Shown: positions 22,294-32,917 of the stretch, piece after piece
Layout: each line of letters begins with the position of its first letter
Position numbering within the stretch: the stretch's first letter is position 1
DNA from: Cherax quadricarinatus
Lineage: Eukaryota > Arthropoda > Malacostraca > Decapoda > Parastacidae
Length of the DNA: 64,000 nt
Assembly: GCF_038502225.1 (NCBI RefSeq)
Contig: NC_091355.1
Coordinates: 10,525,948-10,589,947, forward strand
Direction: 5' to 3'
Notes under the pieces: generated by a model
What the model was told of the DNA's origin: nothing
The model's input: only the letters and a program-made list of their open reading frames with translations
Databases searched by the model: none
Position numbers and translations under genes: made by a program

Positions 22294-22440
22294 TTAGATT
22301 TTTGCCACGGAAGAGGCTAGTTTATTATTCACCCCATATCCATCCTGTGGACGGTAGCGATGGAGTATATGGATACATAAGAGGCCTAGAACTAGGCCCC
22401 GAAAGGGTTAACAGGAGTACATCTGGATTTGTATCTGCAG
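22294..22440 (+). repeat. Dispersed repeat, copy 2 (class unknown)
   Basis: Reverse complement of 1163-1310 with about one difference in six. It contains the GGTTAACAGGAGTACATCTG and GGCTAGTTTATTATTC landmarks. Confidence 0.65.
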
Positions 22441-23568
22441 TTCCCTTATCTGTCACAAACACTAAACATGTAAGTAGCTCATTATCTTTGGAACTTGTTC
22501 AGCTATCAAAACTTTGGGGCCCTAGTCCCTGGACCCATTATGTACCTCTGTAATCCTTTGACTACCACCCAGATGAGGTGCATAAGATATTGAACTAAAC
22601 TTTCTGAAGAACGAAAAGAAATGCTAGGTAGAAAATTGAAAAACTGATCCCAAACTGAATGCATCATTCAAAGCCGAGGAGAAACAGAGGAAGGAGCAAC
22701 GAAAAGCCATAGATAAAATAAAGAAATCTAAGACACTTTTTCTCGTATGCAAAATCCAGGGCAAAACGTCATCTAGCGCGGGGGTTTTGCTTGAAGGAGA
22801 TACAACGGAAACTGACGACAACAAAGAAATGAGTGAAAAACTGAGGCCACAATATAACTCTGTTCACTGAACTATTAACCAATCTAAAGCTATCAAATGA
22901 GGTTATGGACGAGACTCGATACTCTGCCAATAATTTCTAACAATTCTAAAAGCTCCAGCTGTGGGTCACCATATAACTAAGACCCACGTCAGGAAACACT
23001 TGTCCTGTTCCCTGACAAACCTTACCTAACCTAACCTTTGAAGAAACCCCTGTTAACACACCCAACCACTGCCCCTAGCTCAGGCTTATTTAACTTCATA
23101 TTCATCAGTAAGCGCAAGAAACCACTATCTCATGCCTTGAATATTTGACAGAGTAGAAGCTTGGACACGGCAGACATCCCACAGTTACCATGGAAAGCGG
23201 TAAATAACGGAAATAGTTCCTAAAAGCAAGTTAACTAACACATACGTATCAGACAGCCAATGAGGCTCAAAGAAAAGTTTCCATTAAACCAACAGACAAT
23301 ACTAGAAATGAAAATACACTAATTTGATCTTCACAATGAGGAACTAATGCGAGATATAACAAAAGTACAAAACACTCCAATTACCACCTCATACAAATAT
23401 AAATTCAACCAAAGAGAACCCCAGACAGCCATCATCAACGAATTTCCAGTGGATTCTACTTCAAGTGTAAATACCTCCAAGTACTGAGTAAGTATATATA
23501 TTCTAGATCAAAGAGAAAGATACATGTTTATATATACGTGGAAGACGCTCCAGGATACAATCCAGGTT
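22441..23568. other. No recognisable gene
   Basis: About 1.1 kb of AT-rich, single-copy-looking DNA. A short CCTAACCT phrase occurs near 23027. No frame resembles a known family. Confidence 0.5.
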
Positions 23569-24035
23569 GTCCCGTAGCTCGGTTGGTAGCTCACTCAGCT
23601 CAAACGCTGAGATAAGTGGTTCGATCGCCGGTACGGGTGGACATATTAGGACGTGTTTCCTTAAGACACCTGCTGTCCCTGTTCACCTAGCAGTAAAATG
23701 GATACCTGGGTGTTAGTCGACTGGTGTGGGTCGCATCCTGGGACAAAATTAATCAAATCTGCCAGAAATGCTCTGCATAACAAGGGGCTTTCTATATATC
23801 ACTGACGTCAGCTATGGTCTGTATACCCCTCATGGAAGGTTCTTTGATGTTGGTGAGGGGCTCTTGATTTAGGGAACTGGATCTGTGCTCCAGTTCCCCG
23901 AATTAAGCCTGAATGCCTTCCACATCCCCCCCCCCCAGGCGCTGTATAATCCTACGGGTTTAGCGCTTCCCCTTTGATTATAATAATAATATGGTCTGTA
24001 TAAGCTGTATCATGTACTTGTAGAAATTATTAACA
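23569..24035 (+). mobile_element. tRNA-derived SINE, split by a second SINE
   Basis: The head has a tRNA-like A box TAGCTCGGTTGG (23575-23586) and a B box GGTTCGATCGC (23618-23628). The body has TTAGGACGTGTTTCCTTAAG, then GTCGACTGGTGTGGGTCGCA and CATAACAAGGGGCTTTCTAT. The same body is at 38382-38679 and reversed at 26361-26628. The 3' part is interrupted at 23825 by another element and resumes at 24003 with AGCTGTATCATGTACTTGTA. Confidence 0.85.
23814..24002 (+). mobile_element. Nested second SINE with 12-bp target-site duplication
   Basis: The insert (23826-23990, 165 bp) runs from CCCCTCATGGAAGGTTC to a C-rich run, GCGCTGTATAATCC, and a (TAA)n-like tail. It is flanked by ATGGTCTGTATA at 23814-23825 and 23991-24002. 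Removing the insert and one repeat restores the host SINE. A 5'-truncated copy is at 41220-41274 on the minus strand. Confidence 0.85.
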
Positions 24036-24099
24036 ATAATGCAAAGATTCGGAAAGAAGTGTAAAAGAAACCCAATGAAAAGCAGGGTCGGCGTGGGCA

Positions 24100-24345
24100 C
24101 AAGATAATACTGTCAACATTCACAACCTACGATTCTACAACCTACTACCACCAGGTATCAAGTACTGATGAAAACAAAAAAATATGTGAAAGACTTCAAG
24201 AGCAAACCCGATCTGCCAAGTGTCAGATCAGCCAGGTTGTGATGGTTATGTGGGCCAGATGGCTGCCAGCAGCGACAGTCTGGATGACCAGACAAGTGAC
24301 AGAAAAGCCTGGCCCCAGGCTGGACTGCAGGAGTAGGGAAAGACT
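24100..24345 (+). pseudogene. Decayed LINE 3' end (PDQPG type)
   Basis: Readable phrases such as CTGCCAGCAGCGACAGTCTG echo the C-terminal coding and tail of the LINE at 12900-13000. Many stops and indels are present. Confidence 0.45.
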
Positions 24346-24414
24346 CGAACCGGGACCGGGTCACAGGTGTATTCCCGACGACGACCACTACTATACTACT
24401 AGCACCACCACCAT

Positions 24415-24460
24415 GTTGACTGATGAGGCCTCCCGCGTAAGCCGAACGTTTCAACAATAC
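24415..24460 (+). ncRNA. Degenerate hammerhead-like core
   Basis: GTTGA (24415-24419) pairs with TCAAC (24451-24455) around CTGATGA (24420-24426), a GGC/GCC helix II and GAACGTT. One A of the GAAA half is missing, so activity is unlikely. The downstream ACAGATACCCAACTGCTGCAC matches the sequence that follows the cores in the other copies. Confidence 0.5.
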
Positions 24461-24490
24461 AGATACCCAACTGCTGCACATGTGTCTTAA

Positions 24491-25412
24491 TTACTATCAT
24501 GTTCTGGGTGGACCACTGCCAGCTATAGCACAGCCATTTATAACAAATTAAGCCTTCACTACGACAACGTTTCGCTCACAGATAAGTGTTTTTCCCAATC
24601 ATAATGAGGAACTTGCAAACGCTTTCTTTAAGTCCCACATGTGAGCTTACGAAAGTAGTTACAGAAGAGATGTCACAATTCCGGCGACCATATCCAGTCT
24701 CTGCAGAGTACCTCCTGGAATCAATAACCACCTCCCTCTTCCCTTATAAAATATATACCACGTACGGATCAATAATCTCCTCCCGTCTCCACTTCATCTC
24801 TTTCACAAGATACACTCAACAGCCGCCTACCCATCTTCCTATTCTTAGCGCGCCTCTTTCGCAACATATGCCCAGGCATGGATCAATACCCTCGTCCGCT
24901 CCAAATGCTGCCCTTAGTATATACACATCAACACGGAGCAACTTAAAGCACACAGGAAGAATTCGGCAGAAGGTAGCAAGGGAGACATCAATGAGGAAGG
25001 CAGTAGAGAGGGCAAGCATCAACAGGGCCAATATAAACATTAACTAGGACAGCTACAGAACATCAATATCCCATTCATGGTGGGCGATAAACATGAATAA
25101 AAGATAGCACATATTATCACTACGCAGGTTAGCGGCACGTTATCCTCAAGCTGTGAGGGACATTCCCCCACACACGACACGACTGTGCAACAAGCAAGGT
25201 CTACTGCAACTATTGTCCTAGCACTGGATGATCGTGTGAAGAGATGAATCTAGGTGATGATGCAATTAAATAGTCGTTATTATACTACACAATCGCTATT
25301 ATCCTCTACAATCATTATTATACTACTAGTGACTGCTGTAACTAATTTTGGCGTCCTGGCCTCGATCATACCTACTCTTAAAACTGTGTAAGTTTGACTT
25401 TGTCCAAACAGT

Positions 25413-25414
<2 letters not shown>
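24491..25414. other. No recognisable gene
   Basis: An open frame of 153 codons at 24586-25047 is rich in S, T and P and resembles no known family. No repeat structure is obvious. Confidence 0.45.

Positions 25415-25489
<75 letters not shown>
25415..25489. repeat. (GA)n microsatellite
   Basis: GA dinucleotide run of about 75 bp. Confidence 0.97.
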
Positions 25490-25494
<5 letters not shown>

Positions 25495-25559
25495 AATGAA
25501 TTACAGCTATATCAGCCTGAGAAAAACGATGGCAGGTTACATATGCTTCTGAGAAAACA

Positions 25560-26350
25560 CAAATGATGATGGTCTCTATGTACCTTGATGGTAATGTTCG
25601 AGCGGTGGTAAGAATAAGAATGAATGGGAGTGTTGGTACCCGGGGATGAGGTTGAAATTCTTGGGGTAAAATCTGATTACAAACTGATTATGAAGAAACA
25701 AGTAGTAAATCTCGCAAACAAGGAGGCCAGAAAGCTTACAGTAGTTGGACGTATCTCGCATCTCCTCGACAGAAAAGACTAACACTCTGTATGAGGCACA
25801 AGTTCGCTCACACCTACGTAGAGTATGCTCCACTTTCTTGGACTGCCTGCCCCTCCCCCTCCTCTCTCACCTACGTCTACTTGACAGAATAGAGAACAGA
25901 GAAAGACGACTCATCTTTTGTGTATAGACCCAACTAGGCCAGATCTGTCACTTCAGCAGAGCCTTCAACACCGGAGGGATGTGAGTGACCTAATTGTTAT
26001 GTACAAGGCCAACGTTATTAATGTACCACACTTAGCTTTACTTCGTGGTCAGCTTCTACACAACAAGACGGGCAGCGAGTAGCAACTGCACTCTGGCTGT
26101 ACTCTTCTCAAGACTATCACCTCACTGAGATCATTCATTCCTAGAATGACTCGAGTTTAGAACATGTTCGTACAGCATACTGATATCGATGAAATAAAGT
26201 CAGCTGACAAAATGAAATCGCTGGCCCTCAGATACCTCCAACTTCATGCTATTCCCTATTTGTGTCTCATAACAATAAAAAAGCTTTCAAATAAGCTGAG
26301 GTTGGTAAATGCTCTTAGCTTGTAAATAATGTTAGGAACCTTTAACCTAG
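25560..26350 (+). pseudogene. Decayed LINE, RT C-terminal region and 3' UTR
   Basis: Readable fragments include VEILGVKSDYKL, LANKEARKLTVVGRISHLLD, a LYEAQVRSHL...CS..SWTACP stretch, RIENRERRLI and SLQHRRDVSDLIVMYKANV. These fit the thumb and C-terminal part of a Jockey/CR1-group LINE ORF2. At least four frameshifts or stops interrupt it. The tail at 26265-26350 (ACAATAAAAAAGCTTTCAAA and on) recurs at 27260-27360 and 27465-27555. Confidence 0.65.
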
Positions 26351-26360
26351 CCTTAATATA

Positions 26361-26628
26361 TCTTTATTTACTACATGTACAAGGTATACAGGTCTAGATG
26401 ACATCACTGACATACTAGTACTACATAGAAAGCCGCTTGTTATGCAGAGCATTTTGGGCAAATTAGGTAAATTTTGCCCCAGGATGCGACCCACACCATT
26501 TTACTGATGGTGAACATAGACAACCGGTGTAAAGAAACACCCCCAATATTTCTACCCACGGTGGGAATCGAACCCAGACCCCTCGCTGTATGAAGCGAGA
26601 GCTTTAGCCACCAGGCCACGGGGCACCT
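26361..26628 (-). mobile_element. tRNA-derived SINE, reverse orientation
   Basis: The body matches 23569-23825 reversed (TAGAAAGCCGCTTGTTATGC, TGCGACCCACACCA). The minus-strand head carries a near-perfect B box GGGTTCGATTCCCA and an A-box-like TGGCCTGGTGGCTAA. The head differs from the copy at 23569, so two tRNA sources or subfamilies share one body. Confidence 0.8.
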
Positions 26629-27026
26629 TGCAGTAATAACCCTTGTAAAAGGAGAAAGAAAGGGGAGGATGATGGATCATCAGGAAGAGGTTTACGCAAC
26701 GTCAGACAAAAGGTATACAGTGTAAGCAGGAATATCGCAGCACCTAGCCTGGTGCAACCTGCCCACTACCACCCAGGTACATAACTGATCCACGGTGCTC
26801 TCCTGGGACTCTCACAATGACGGCATCACGCTCAAATGGACTCCACGCCCTTCCCCCTTCCCCCTTCCCCCTTCCCCCCTCCCCCCACTACCCAGGCATC
26901 GATTTACCCAGTGTCATATGTAACCCAATGCCAGGGCCTGTGACGTTACTCTCTCGTGCCATGACGTCACACCCCACTCACCCCCACACACACTTATCTC
27001 CCCCATTGGGGGTGAGTAGGGGAAAG
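26629..27026. other. No gene; C-rich patch
   Basis: 26848-26890 is a run of CCCTTCCC repeats. Nothing else is supported. Confidence 0.5.
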
Positions 27027-27235
27027 GCTTCCCGACTAGCTTAGTGGCGAGAAAATTCGGCTCACAATCACAAGGTTCCGGGATCAATTCCCTGGCGCGG
27101 AGAAACATGCGGATCAGTCAAGGACCCCAATGGAAATAAGTCACTTTGACTTTTGGCGGAGGGGTTATCTTAGGTAAATTACACATATGCTATGTATAAT
27201 ATGTCACTGTATTTATGTGTACCTGTACGGCTCCA
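27027..27235 (+). mobile_element. tRNA-derived SINE, second family
   Basis: The head has A box TAGCTTAGTGGCG and B box GGGATCAATTCCC. The body has CAATGGAAATAAGTCACTTT, then GGTTATCTTAGGTAAATTA. The tail matches the minus-strand piece at 31978-32110. Confidence 0.75.
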
Positions 27236-27239
27236 ACTT

Positions 27240-27365
27240 CTTCCTGTTCCCTATCTGTATATCTCTTAACAATAACAAGACTTTCAAATGAGCTGATGAG
27301 GTAACAGCTCTGAGCTTGTAAATAAAGGTAGGAACCTTAAACCTAACATTGTAAAACCCTGTGTA
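27240..27365 (+). repeat. LINE 3' UTR fragment, first of a pair around (GA)n
   Basis: Repeats the 26265-26350 tail: AACAATAACAAGACTTTCAAA, TAACAGCTCTGAGCTTGTAA and AGGAACCTTAAACCTAAC. Confidence 0.65.
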
Positions 27366-27367
27366 AC

Positions 27368-27370
<3 letters not shown>

Positions 27371-27440
<70 letters not shown>
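27371..27440. repeat. (GA)n microsatellite
   Basis: GA dinucleotide run of about 70 bp between two copies of the same LINE tail. Confidence 0.97.
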
Positions 27441-27443
<3 letters not shown>

Positions 27444-27464
27444 TGAGAAAGGGAGAGATGAGGG

Positions 27465-27560
27465 GGAAAGCTTTCGAATGAGCTGATGTAGGTAACAGCT
27501 CTTAGCTTTTAGGTAAGGGTAGGAACTCTTAACCTTACCTTGTAAAAACTCTTGTGTTAA
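27465..27560 (+). repeat. LINE 3' UTR fragment, second of the pair
   Basis: AAAGCTTTCGAATGAGCTGA to GTAAAAACTCTTGTG parallels 27280-27362, which suggests a local duplication that includes the microsatellite junction. Confidence 0.65.
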
Positions 27561-28022
27561 AGACAGATAGAAACATGTCATTACACATACTTGGTTGGTA
27601 GACGGCGGCCATCTTTCACTGTTGACAGTTCCTTAATGGCTGCTACTGTTGCTTCTTACATCTGATGTTTGTTCCTTAATGCTACTCCTGGTACTTATAC
27701 AGGTGTTTGGTCTTTAAACACGTGTAGCACTCTGGGTATTTATTCACTTATTTGTTTCTTAAGTGACAATTCAGTTCCTGAAATACGTGGCACTAATGGT
27801 CCTCATACAGGTGTGTTCCTGAAATACGTGGCACTAATGGTCCTTATTCAAGCTTTTATTAAATAATTTTTACTCATTAAATGGCACTGGTGATTATTTC
27901 CATTATTTAAATGGCACTGGTGGTTATTGTCATCATTTAAATGGCACTGGTGGTCGAGTAGCAAAGGTAATATATACCTCAGTCATTGATAATTTAAAAG
28001 CACTTGATAACTGAATTATAAA
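27561..28022. repeat. Short direct repeats
   Basis: GAAATACGTGGCACTAATGG occurs twice (about 27780 and 27819), and AAATGGCACTGGTG three times (about 27880, 27909 and 27939). The remainder is AT-rich and featureless. Confidence 0.6.
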
Positions 28023-28462
28023 TTGAGTAGCAAGAGATGTATTACCCACAGCCCTGTGTGTCTACGCTTGTTTGTATCTCTTATTCTCTACCTCCTTACT
28101 TGTTCATCAACCCACCACACCACCTTCCCTTCCTCCAATCACATTTCGCATAACCCACGACCCTTCATTTTTAAGCACCTACAACCCTCCATCTTTAACC
28201 CTTTACCAGGAATTTATCAGTAATTTATCAATTTATCAAGCTCCCTCCCTCCCTCAAGATCCCGCTACCTTAAACTCCCCGTCTTTCTCCTTCCCTCCCA
28301 CCCTCCCATACACCCACCTTCCAAGTTACCAAAAACCCGCACTTAGGAAAGGAATATCATGATGTTCTGATCCGTCCCAGACCACTGTCAAAACACAAAT
28401 GAGGAAATAAAAATAGAGAAAGTCAAATGATAATTCGGCAGAGGACGGGGAAAAGAAGGAAA
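28023..28462. other. No recognisable feature
   Basis: C/T-rich to 28360, then mixed sequence. Overlapping open frames below 100 codons have no family resemblance. Confidence 0.45.
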
Positions 28463-28552
28463 TGGCAGCGGCAGCGGCGGAGGCGACGGAGGCGGCAGCG
28501 GCGGAGGCGACGGAGGCGACGGAGGCGGCGGCGGCAGCAGTACAGAACTAAG
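28463..28552 (+). repeat. GCG/GAG triplet tract with tiny Ala-rich frame
   Basis: A GC-rich imperfect triplet repeat in an otherwise AT-rich region. An ATG opens a 29-codon frame, almost all Ala with Glu and Thr, ending at TAA. With no flanking gene evidence it is listed as a repeat rather than a gene. Confidence 0.5.
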
Positions 28553-29384
28553 AGACTACAAGTTCCATAGCAAGACACTAACTCGACTTCAGAAACAATA
28601 TTCTTACGTAGAACTCTGGAGTGCTAAAATGCTTTACCTAAGGTCTGAAACATCTAGAGACAGTCTAAACTATGGTTCCCCAAAGTGGTCAATATAAACC
28701 CTTAGGGGCCAAGAGAGGGTCAGTACATGGTTGAAGATGGTTTTAACCATGAAAATGCAGTTCTAGGGAGAGGAAACAGATTGAACCTGGAAGGGCCTGG
28801 TGACTTACCACTAAGACTCACCAATCACCAACCAAATATCAGTGACCTTGTTGACGGTCATCAGATACATCCTTCCCATGAATGATATAAACAGTTGCAG
28901 TAAAAAAAAAAGTTATGTTAAATCTTATATTTTTCATAATTTACCTATTTTTATGAAGTCATTATTAATTATTATTGGTAGAAATCCTAAAGTACCATTT
29001 ATTAAATTACTTTCATACAATAAATGTTTGGGGGTTGATGAACAACCTGAAACTTCATGAAGGTGTTGATGAGGTGAAGAGTTTGGGGGACCCCTGGTCT
29101 AAACACAGCCATCATTCACAACCTCGAATAAAACACAAATACAGCCACGCTTCACACAGTGGCAGCAAAACAATCACAATAAAATGATAGAACAATAGCA
29201 CCGACGTCACTCATTATCAAACTCTTTGAAAAAGTTATAAACAGTTATACGAGGCAAGACTGTTAAACGTGAAATTGGAATGGTTACACAAGCCAAAACA
29301 ACACGAGCTTACAGCAGGACGCTCCTGACTAACTGATACATCACTACCATAGAGAATAAGAATATAAAAATGGAGGAGCACTAC
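28553..29384. other. No recognisable feature
   Basis: AT-rich sequence. No coding or RNA signal is supported. Confidence 0.45.
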
Positions 29385-29690
29385 ATCAGAAGCACTGCAG
29401 GCCTAATGGTCCATACTAGGTAGGTCTAAGTCACAGCCAACCACACCCCCTCGTATACCTGTCCATATGGTTTGGGACGCACTGGTACACAAAAATTAGC
29501 GCCTACGAAGCCCAATGAAAATCTGAACATTTATTTAGATAAGATACACCAGCCCTGAACATTTGAAACCGATATAAAGCAGCATATTTAAAACATTCAC
29601 AAAAACCAATCTCTTAAAATTACAAAAGAACATAAGGAGGAACACTGCAAAAGGCCTTTTGGCCTATACTAGGTAAGTCTTTCAAGTGGC
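29385..29690 (-). repeat. Two CR1 3'-tail scraps
   Basis: About 29390-29450 and 29625-29690 carry the GAACACTGC...GGCCT...GGTA(A/G)GTCT tail phrase seen at the CR1 ends at 35515 and 35945. Both are short and diverged. Confidence 0.5.
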
Positions 29691-29739
29691 ATCTATACAG
29701 CCTAAAACTAAATCAAAACTTCACCTACACTAGTATTGA

Positions 29740-30005
29740 GAGTCTGAACATCAACACAGGTAGCCTCATATTCTCATACAAATGAATATCCCATTTTTTT
29801 TTTTTACTAAAACTGGCAAGTTGGGCCTTACACAGTCCAATAACAATGTGAACTTTCATTTGAGCAAAATTTTCCAGTGTTGAAAATATGAAGCCGACAA
29901 AAAGAGGTATTCTCAAGGTATCATATTTTAGATTTAACAGGCCGAAGAGGGGTAGTTTATCGTGCATTTTATATCCCAGTAATATAAAAGACCTTGAAAC
30001 TAACC
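29740..30005 (+). repeat. Dispersed repeat related to 31720-31850
   Basis: Both segments share CAATAACAATGTGAAC, then a (T/C)GAAG(C/T)(C/T)GA block and a TCTCAAG.TATC block in order. No coding signal is seen. Confidence 0.45.
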
Positions 30006-30034
30006 CCCCAAAAAATATTAACAAGAGTACATTA

Positions 30035-30038
<4 letters not shown>

Positions 30039-30102
<64 letters not shown>
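30039..30102. repeat. (TA)n microsatellite
   Basis: TA run at the 5' junction of the RTE fragment. Confidence 0.97.
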
Positions 30103-30104
<2 letters not shown>

Positions 30105-31281
30105 GGGTCCCACAATTATTTAGGCCTTAGACAAGGATGTGTGATGTCACCGTGGTTGTTTAATATATTTATAGATGGGGTTGTAAGAGAAGTAAACGCG
30201 AGGGTCTTGGCAAGAGGCGTGGAGTTAAAAGATAGAGAATCAAACAAAGTGGGAGTTGTCACAGTTGCTCTTTGCTGATGACACTGTGCTCTTGGGAGAT
30301 TCTGAAGAGAAGTTGCAGAGATTGGTGGATGAATTTGGTAGGGTGTGCAAAAGAAGAAAATTAAAGGTGAATACAGGAAAGAGTAAGGTTATGAGGATAA
30401 CAAAAAGATTAGGTGATGAAAGATTGGATATCAGATTGGAGGGAGAGAGTATGGAGGAGGTGAATGTATTCAGATATTTGGGAGTGGACGTGTCAGCGGA
30501 TGGGTCTATGAAAGATGAGGTGAATCATAGAATTGATGAGGGGAAAAGGGTGAGTGGTGCACTTAGGAGTCTGTGGAGACAAAGAACTTTGTCCTTGGAG
30601 GCAAAGAGGGGAATGTATGAGAGTATAGTTTTACCAACGCTCTTATATGGGTGTGAAGCATGGGTGATAAATGTTGCAGCGAGGAGAAGGCTGGAGGCAG
30701 TGGAGATGTCATGTCTGAGGGCAATGTGTGGTGTGAATATAATGCAGAGAATTCGTAGTTTGGAAGTTAGGAGGAGGTGCGGGATTACCAAAACTGTTGT
30801 CCAGAGGGCTGAGGAAGGGTTGTTGAGGTGGTTCGGACATGTAGAGAGAATGGAGAGAAACAGAGTGACTTCAAGAGTGTATCAGTCTGTAGTGGAAGGA
30901 AGGCGGGGTAGGGGTCGGCCTAGAAAAGGTTGGAGGGAGGGGGTAAAGGAGGTTTTGTGTTAGAGGGGCTTGGACTTCCAGCAGGCATGCGTGAGCGTGT
31001 TTGATAGGAATGAATGGAGACAAATGGTTTTTAATACTTGACGTGCTGTTGGAGTGTGAGCAAGGTAACATTTATGAAGGGGTTCAGGGAAACCGGCAGG
31101 CCGGACTTGAGTCCTGGAGATGGGAAGTACAGTGCCTGCACTCTGAAGGAGGGGTGTTAATGTTGCAGTTTAAAAACTGTAGTGTAAAACACCCTTCTGG
31201 CAAGACAGTGATGGAGTGAATGATGGTGAAAGTTTTTCTTTTTAGGGCCACCCTGCCTTGGTTGGAATCGGCCAGTGTGAT

Positions 31282-31286
<5 letters not shown>
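30103..31286 (+). mobile_element. RTE-type LINE, 5'-truncated copy (subfamily B)
   Basis: It starts inside RT motif B directly against (TA)n and ends with the family 3' UTR (GGGCCACCCTGCCTTGGTTG near 31240) followed by another (TA)n. It is very close to the copy at 60780-64000. Confidence 0.9.
30106..31041 (+). pseudogene. RTE RT C-terminal part (disabled)
   Basis: Starts at LRQGCVMSPWLFNIFIDGVV. A two-base loss near 30243-30250, relative to the 63-kb copy, shifts the frame before LLFADDTVLLGDSEEKL, which is otherwise intact. Conserved downstream blocks are VFRYLGVDVSADGSMKDE, LLYGCEAWV.N.AARRRLE and RRCGITKTVVQRAEEGLLRW. A TAG at 30961-30963 stands where the sister copy has GCG, after which the remaining 25 codons (RGLDFQQACVSVF) are recognisable. 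Without the palm N-terminus and endonuclease it is inactive. Confidence 0.9.
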
Positions 31287-31349
<63 letters not shown>

Positions 31350-31361
31350 ATATATATATAT
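31287..31361. repeat. (TA)n microsatellite
   Basis: TA run between the RTE 3' end and a MITE-like element. Confidence 0.97.
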
Positions 31362-31685
31362 CGTGCCGAATAGGTAAAACTTGCGATTTTGGCTTAAATA
31401 GCAACACTCTTCTTGCCGAATAAGGCAAGCGAAAATTTGTGTATGCAATAATTTCGCAAAAAATAATTCTGAACATAACGAAAAAAAAATATTTTGTTTA
31501 TTAAATCATTGTAAAATTATCTAAAATATATATAATTGGAAAAGGTTGGGTAAGTTTTCTAAGGTTCTTTTGGTACAAAATTATTAATTTTTATATTAAC
31601 ATAAATCAAAAATATGTATCTTTAAACATAGAGAAAATTTTAAACGAGTTCTTGTTAATTGGCCAATTTTGCCTATTTACAATTC
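31362..31685 (+). mobile_element. MITE-like AT-rich element, copy 1
   Basis: Begins TCGTGCCGAATAGGTAAAAC at the edge of (TA)n and ends near TTGGCCAATTTTGCCTAT, an imperfect inverted copy of its start. There is no coding capacity. A second copy is at 32503-32878 in the opposite orientation. Insertion beside TA repeats fits a TA target preference. Confidence 0.65.
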
Positions 31686-31977
31686 ATCTGTTACAAATGA
31701 ATTTAAGATATTTCTTGAAAATAGCAACTGCCCAGTTCAATAAGTCAATAACAATGTGAACCACCACCTACGAAACACACTAACGCTGAAAGTTTGAAGC
31801 TGATCAGAAGAGAAGTGCTCAAGTTATCGCACTAAACCCTGGAGGAAGAAAATGATGCAACGAGAGTATAGGTAACCCAGTACGAGGATACCTACAACTA
31901 GAAGAAACAAGTTGGTAAATACTACGAGGCTACACACTACCTACACACTAGACTGCTAGTCAAGACTCCGACGATTA
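31686..31977. repeat. Dispersed repeat related to 29740-30005, then unique DNA
   Basis: 31720-31850 matches the earlier repeat; 31850-31977 shows nothing. Confidence 0.4.
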
Positions 31978-32110
31978 AGTAAGTTTATTCAGGTATACAC
32001 AAATACAGTTACATAGAATTATCATACATAGCAGCATATGTGTAGAGAACCTAGGATAACCCAAAAAAGTCAGACAGAGTGACTTATTTCCACTGGGGAT
32101 GGATATTTTA
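31978..32110 (-). mobile_element. SINE tail, reverse orientation
   Basis: Matches 27110-27235 reversed: CAGGTATACACAAATACA, then GTGACTTATTTCCACTGGGG. The tRNA-like head is missing. Confidence 0.6.
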
Positions 32111-32407
32111 CAGCACAAAGAAACACTTTCCGTGAACGCAAAACTAGGATATTAATTTTATCATAAAAAAAATCCTTCTGTAGCTTTGTTCATATTAAGA
32201 GGAATCTTAGACATCAGTCACAGGTTACAAACTGTGCCCTTGGCATGTGCCCGGGAAAATAAGTGTTGTGCTACACCGATTTAATATTAATAGTGAACCT
32301 TGAGCACAGTGACGTATGGTGGTCACTACAGGAAGCCAGCTACGTACTTTCCCAACAAGAAGCCGTCCACCTCACCATTCCCACGTAAACATATCATATA
32401 AAAACTG

Positions 32408-32411
<4 letters not shown>
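32111..32411. other. No recognisable feature
   Basis: Nothing supported. Confidence 0.4.

Positions 32412-32502
<91 letters not shown>
32412..32502. repeat. (TA)n microsatellite
   Basis: TA run of about 90 bp that abuts MITE-like copy 2. Confidence 0.97.
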
Positions 32503-32505
<3 letters not shown>

Positions 32506-32878
32506 TAAACTGGTCAATTATCAAGAACTCGCTTAAAATTAAGTCCTTTCTAAAATTTTCTCTTATAAGTTTAAAGATATATTTTTCATGTATGTTAATG
32601 TAAAAATTAAAAATTTTGTACCAAAAGCATCTTAGAAAACTTACCTAACCTTATTATAACAAGAGCAATTTAATTTAACCTAATCCAACTAAATATATTT
32701 TAGATATATACAATAATTTAATCATAACAAAAAAAACAATAAAATATATTTTTTTTCGTTAGGTTCAGAATACTTTTTGCGAAATTATTGCATATACAAA
32801 TTTTCCCTTGCCTTATTCAGCAAGAAGAGCGTTGCTATTTAAGCCAAAATCGCAAGTTTTACCTATTCGGCACGACAT
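32503..32878 (-). mobile_element. MITE-like AT-rich element, copy 2
   Basis: Reverse-oriented, longer version of 31362-31685. It runs from ATAGGTAAACTGGTCAATTA to AGTTTTACCTATTCGGCACG. The ends match as inverted repeats over about 12 bp (ATAGGTAAAACT). It is more complete than copy 1, retaining a central AT-rich region. Confidence 0.65.
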
Positions 32879-32917
32879 TATATACGTGTGTGTATGTGTT
32901 CTCATTCTCTCACTCTC

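Noticed and set aside
24586..25047. A 153-codon possible gene
   Set aside because: No domain, no codon-bias signal I can judge, and no supporting neighbours.
26558..26628. A tRNA gene on the minus strand
   Set aside because: A and B boxes are good, but a full cloverleaf is not evident and the sequence continues into the SINE body shared with 23569 and 38382.
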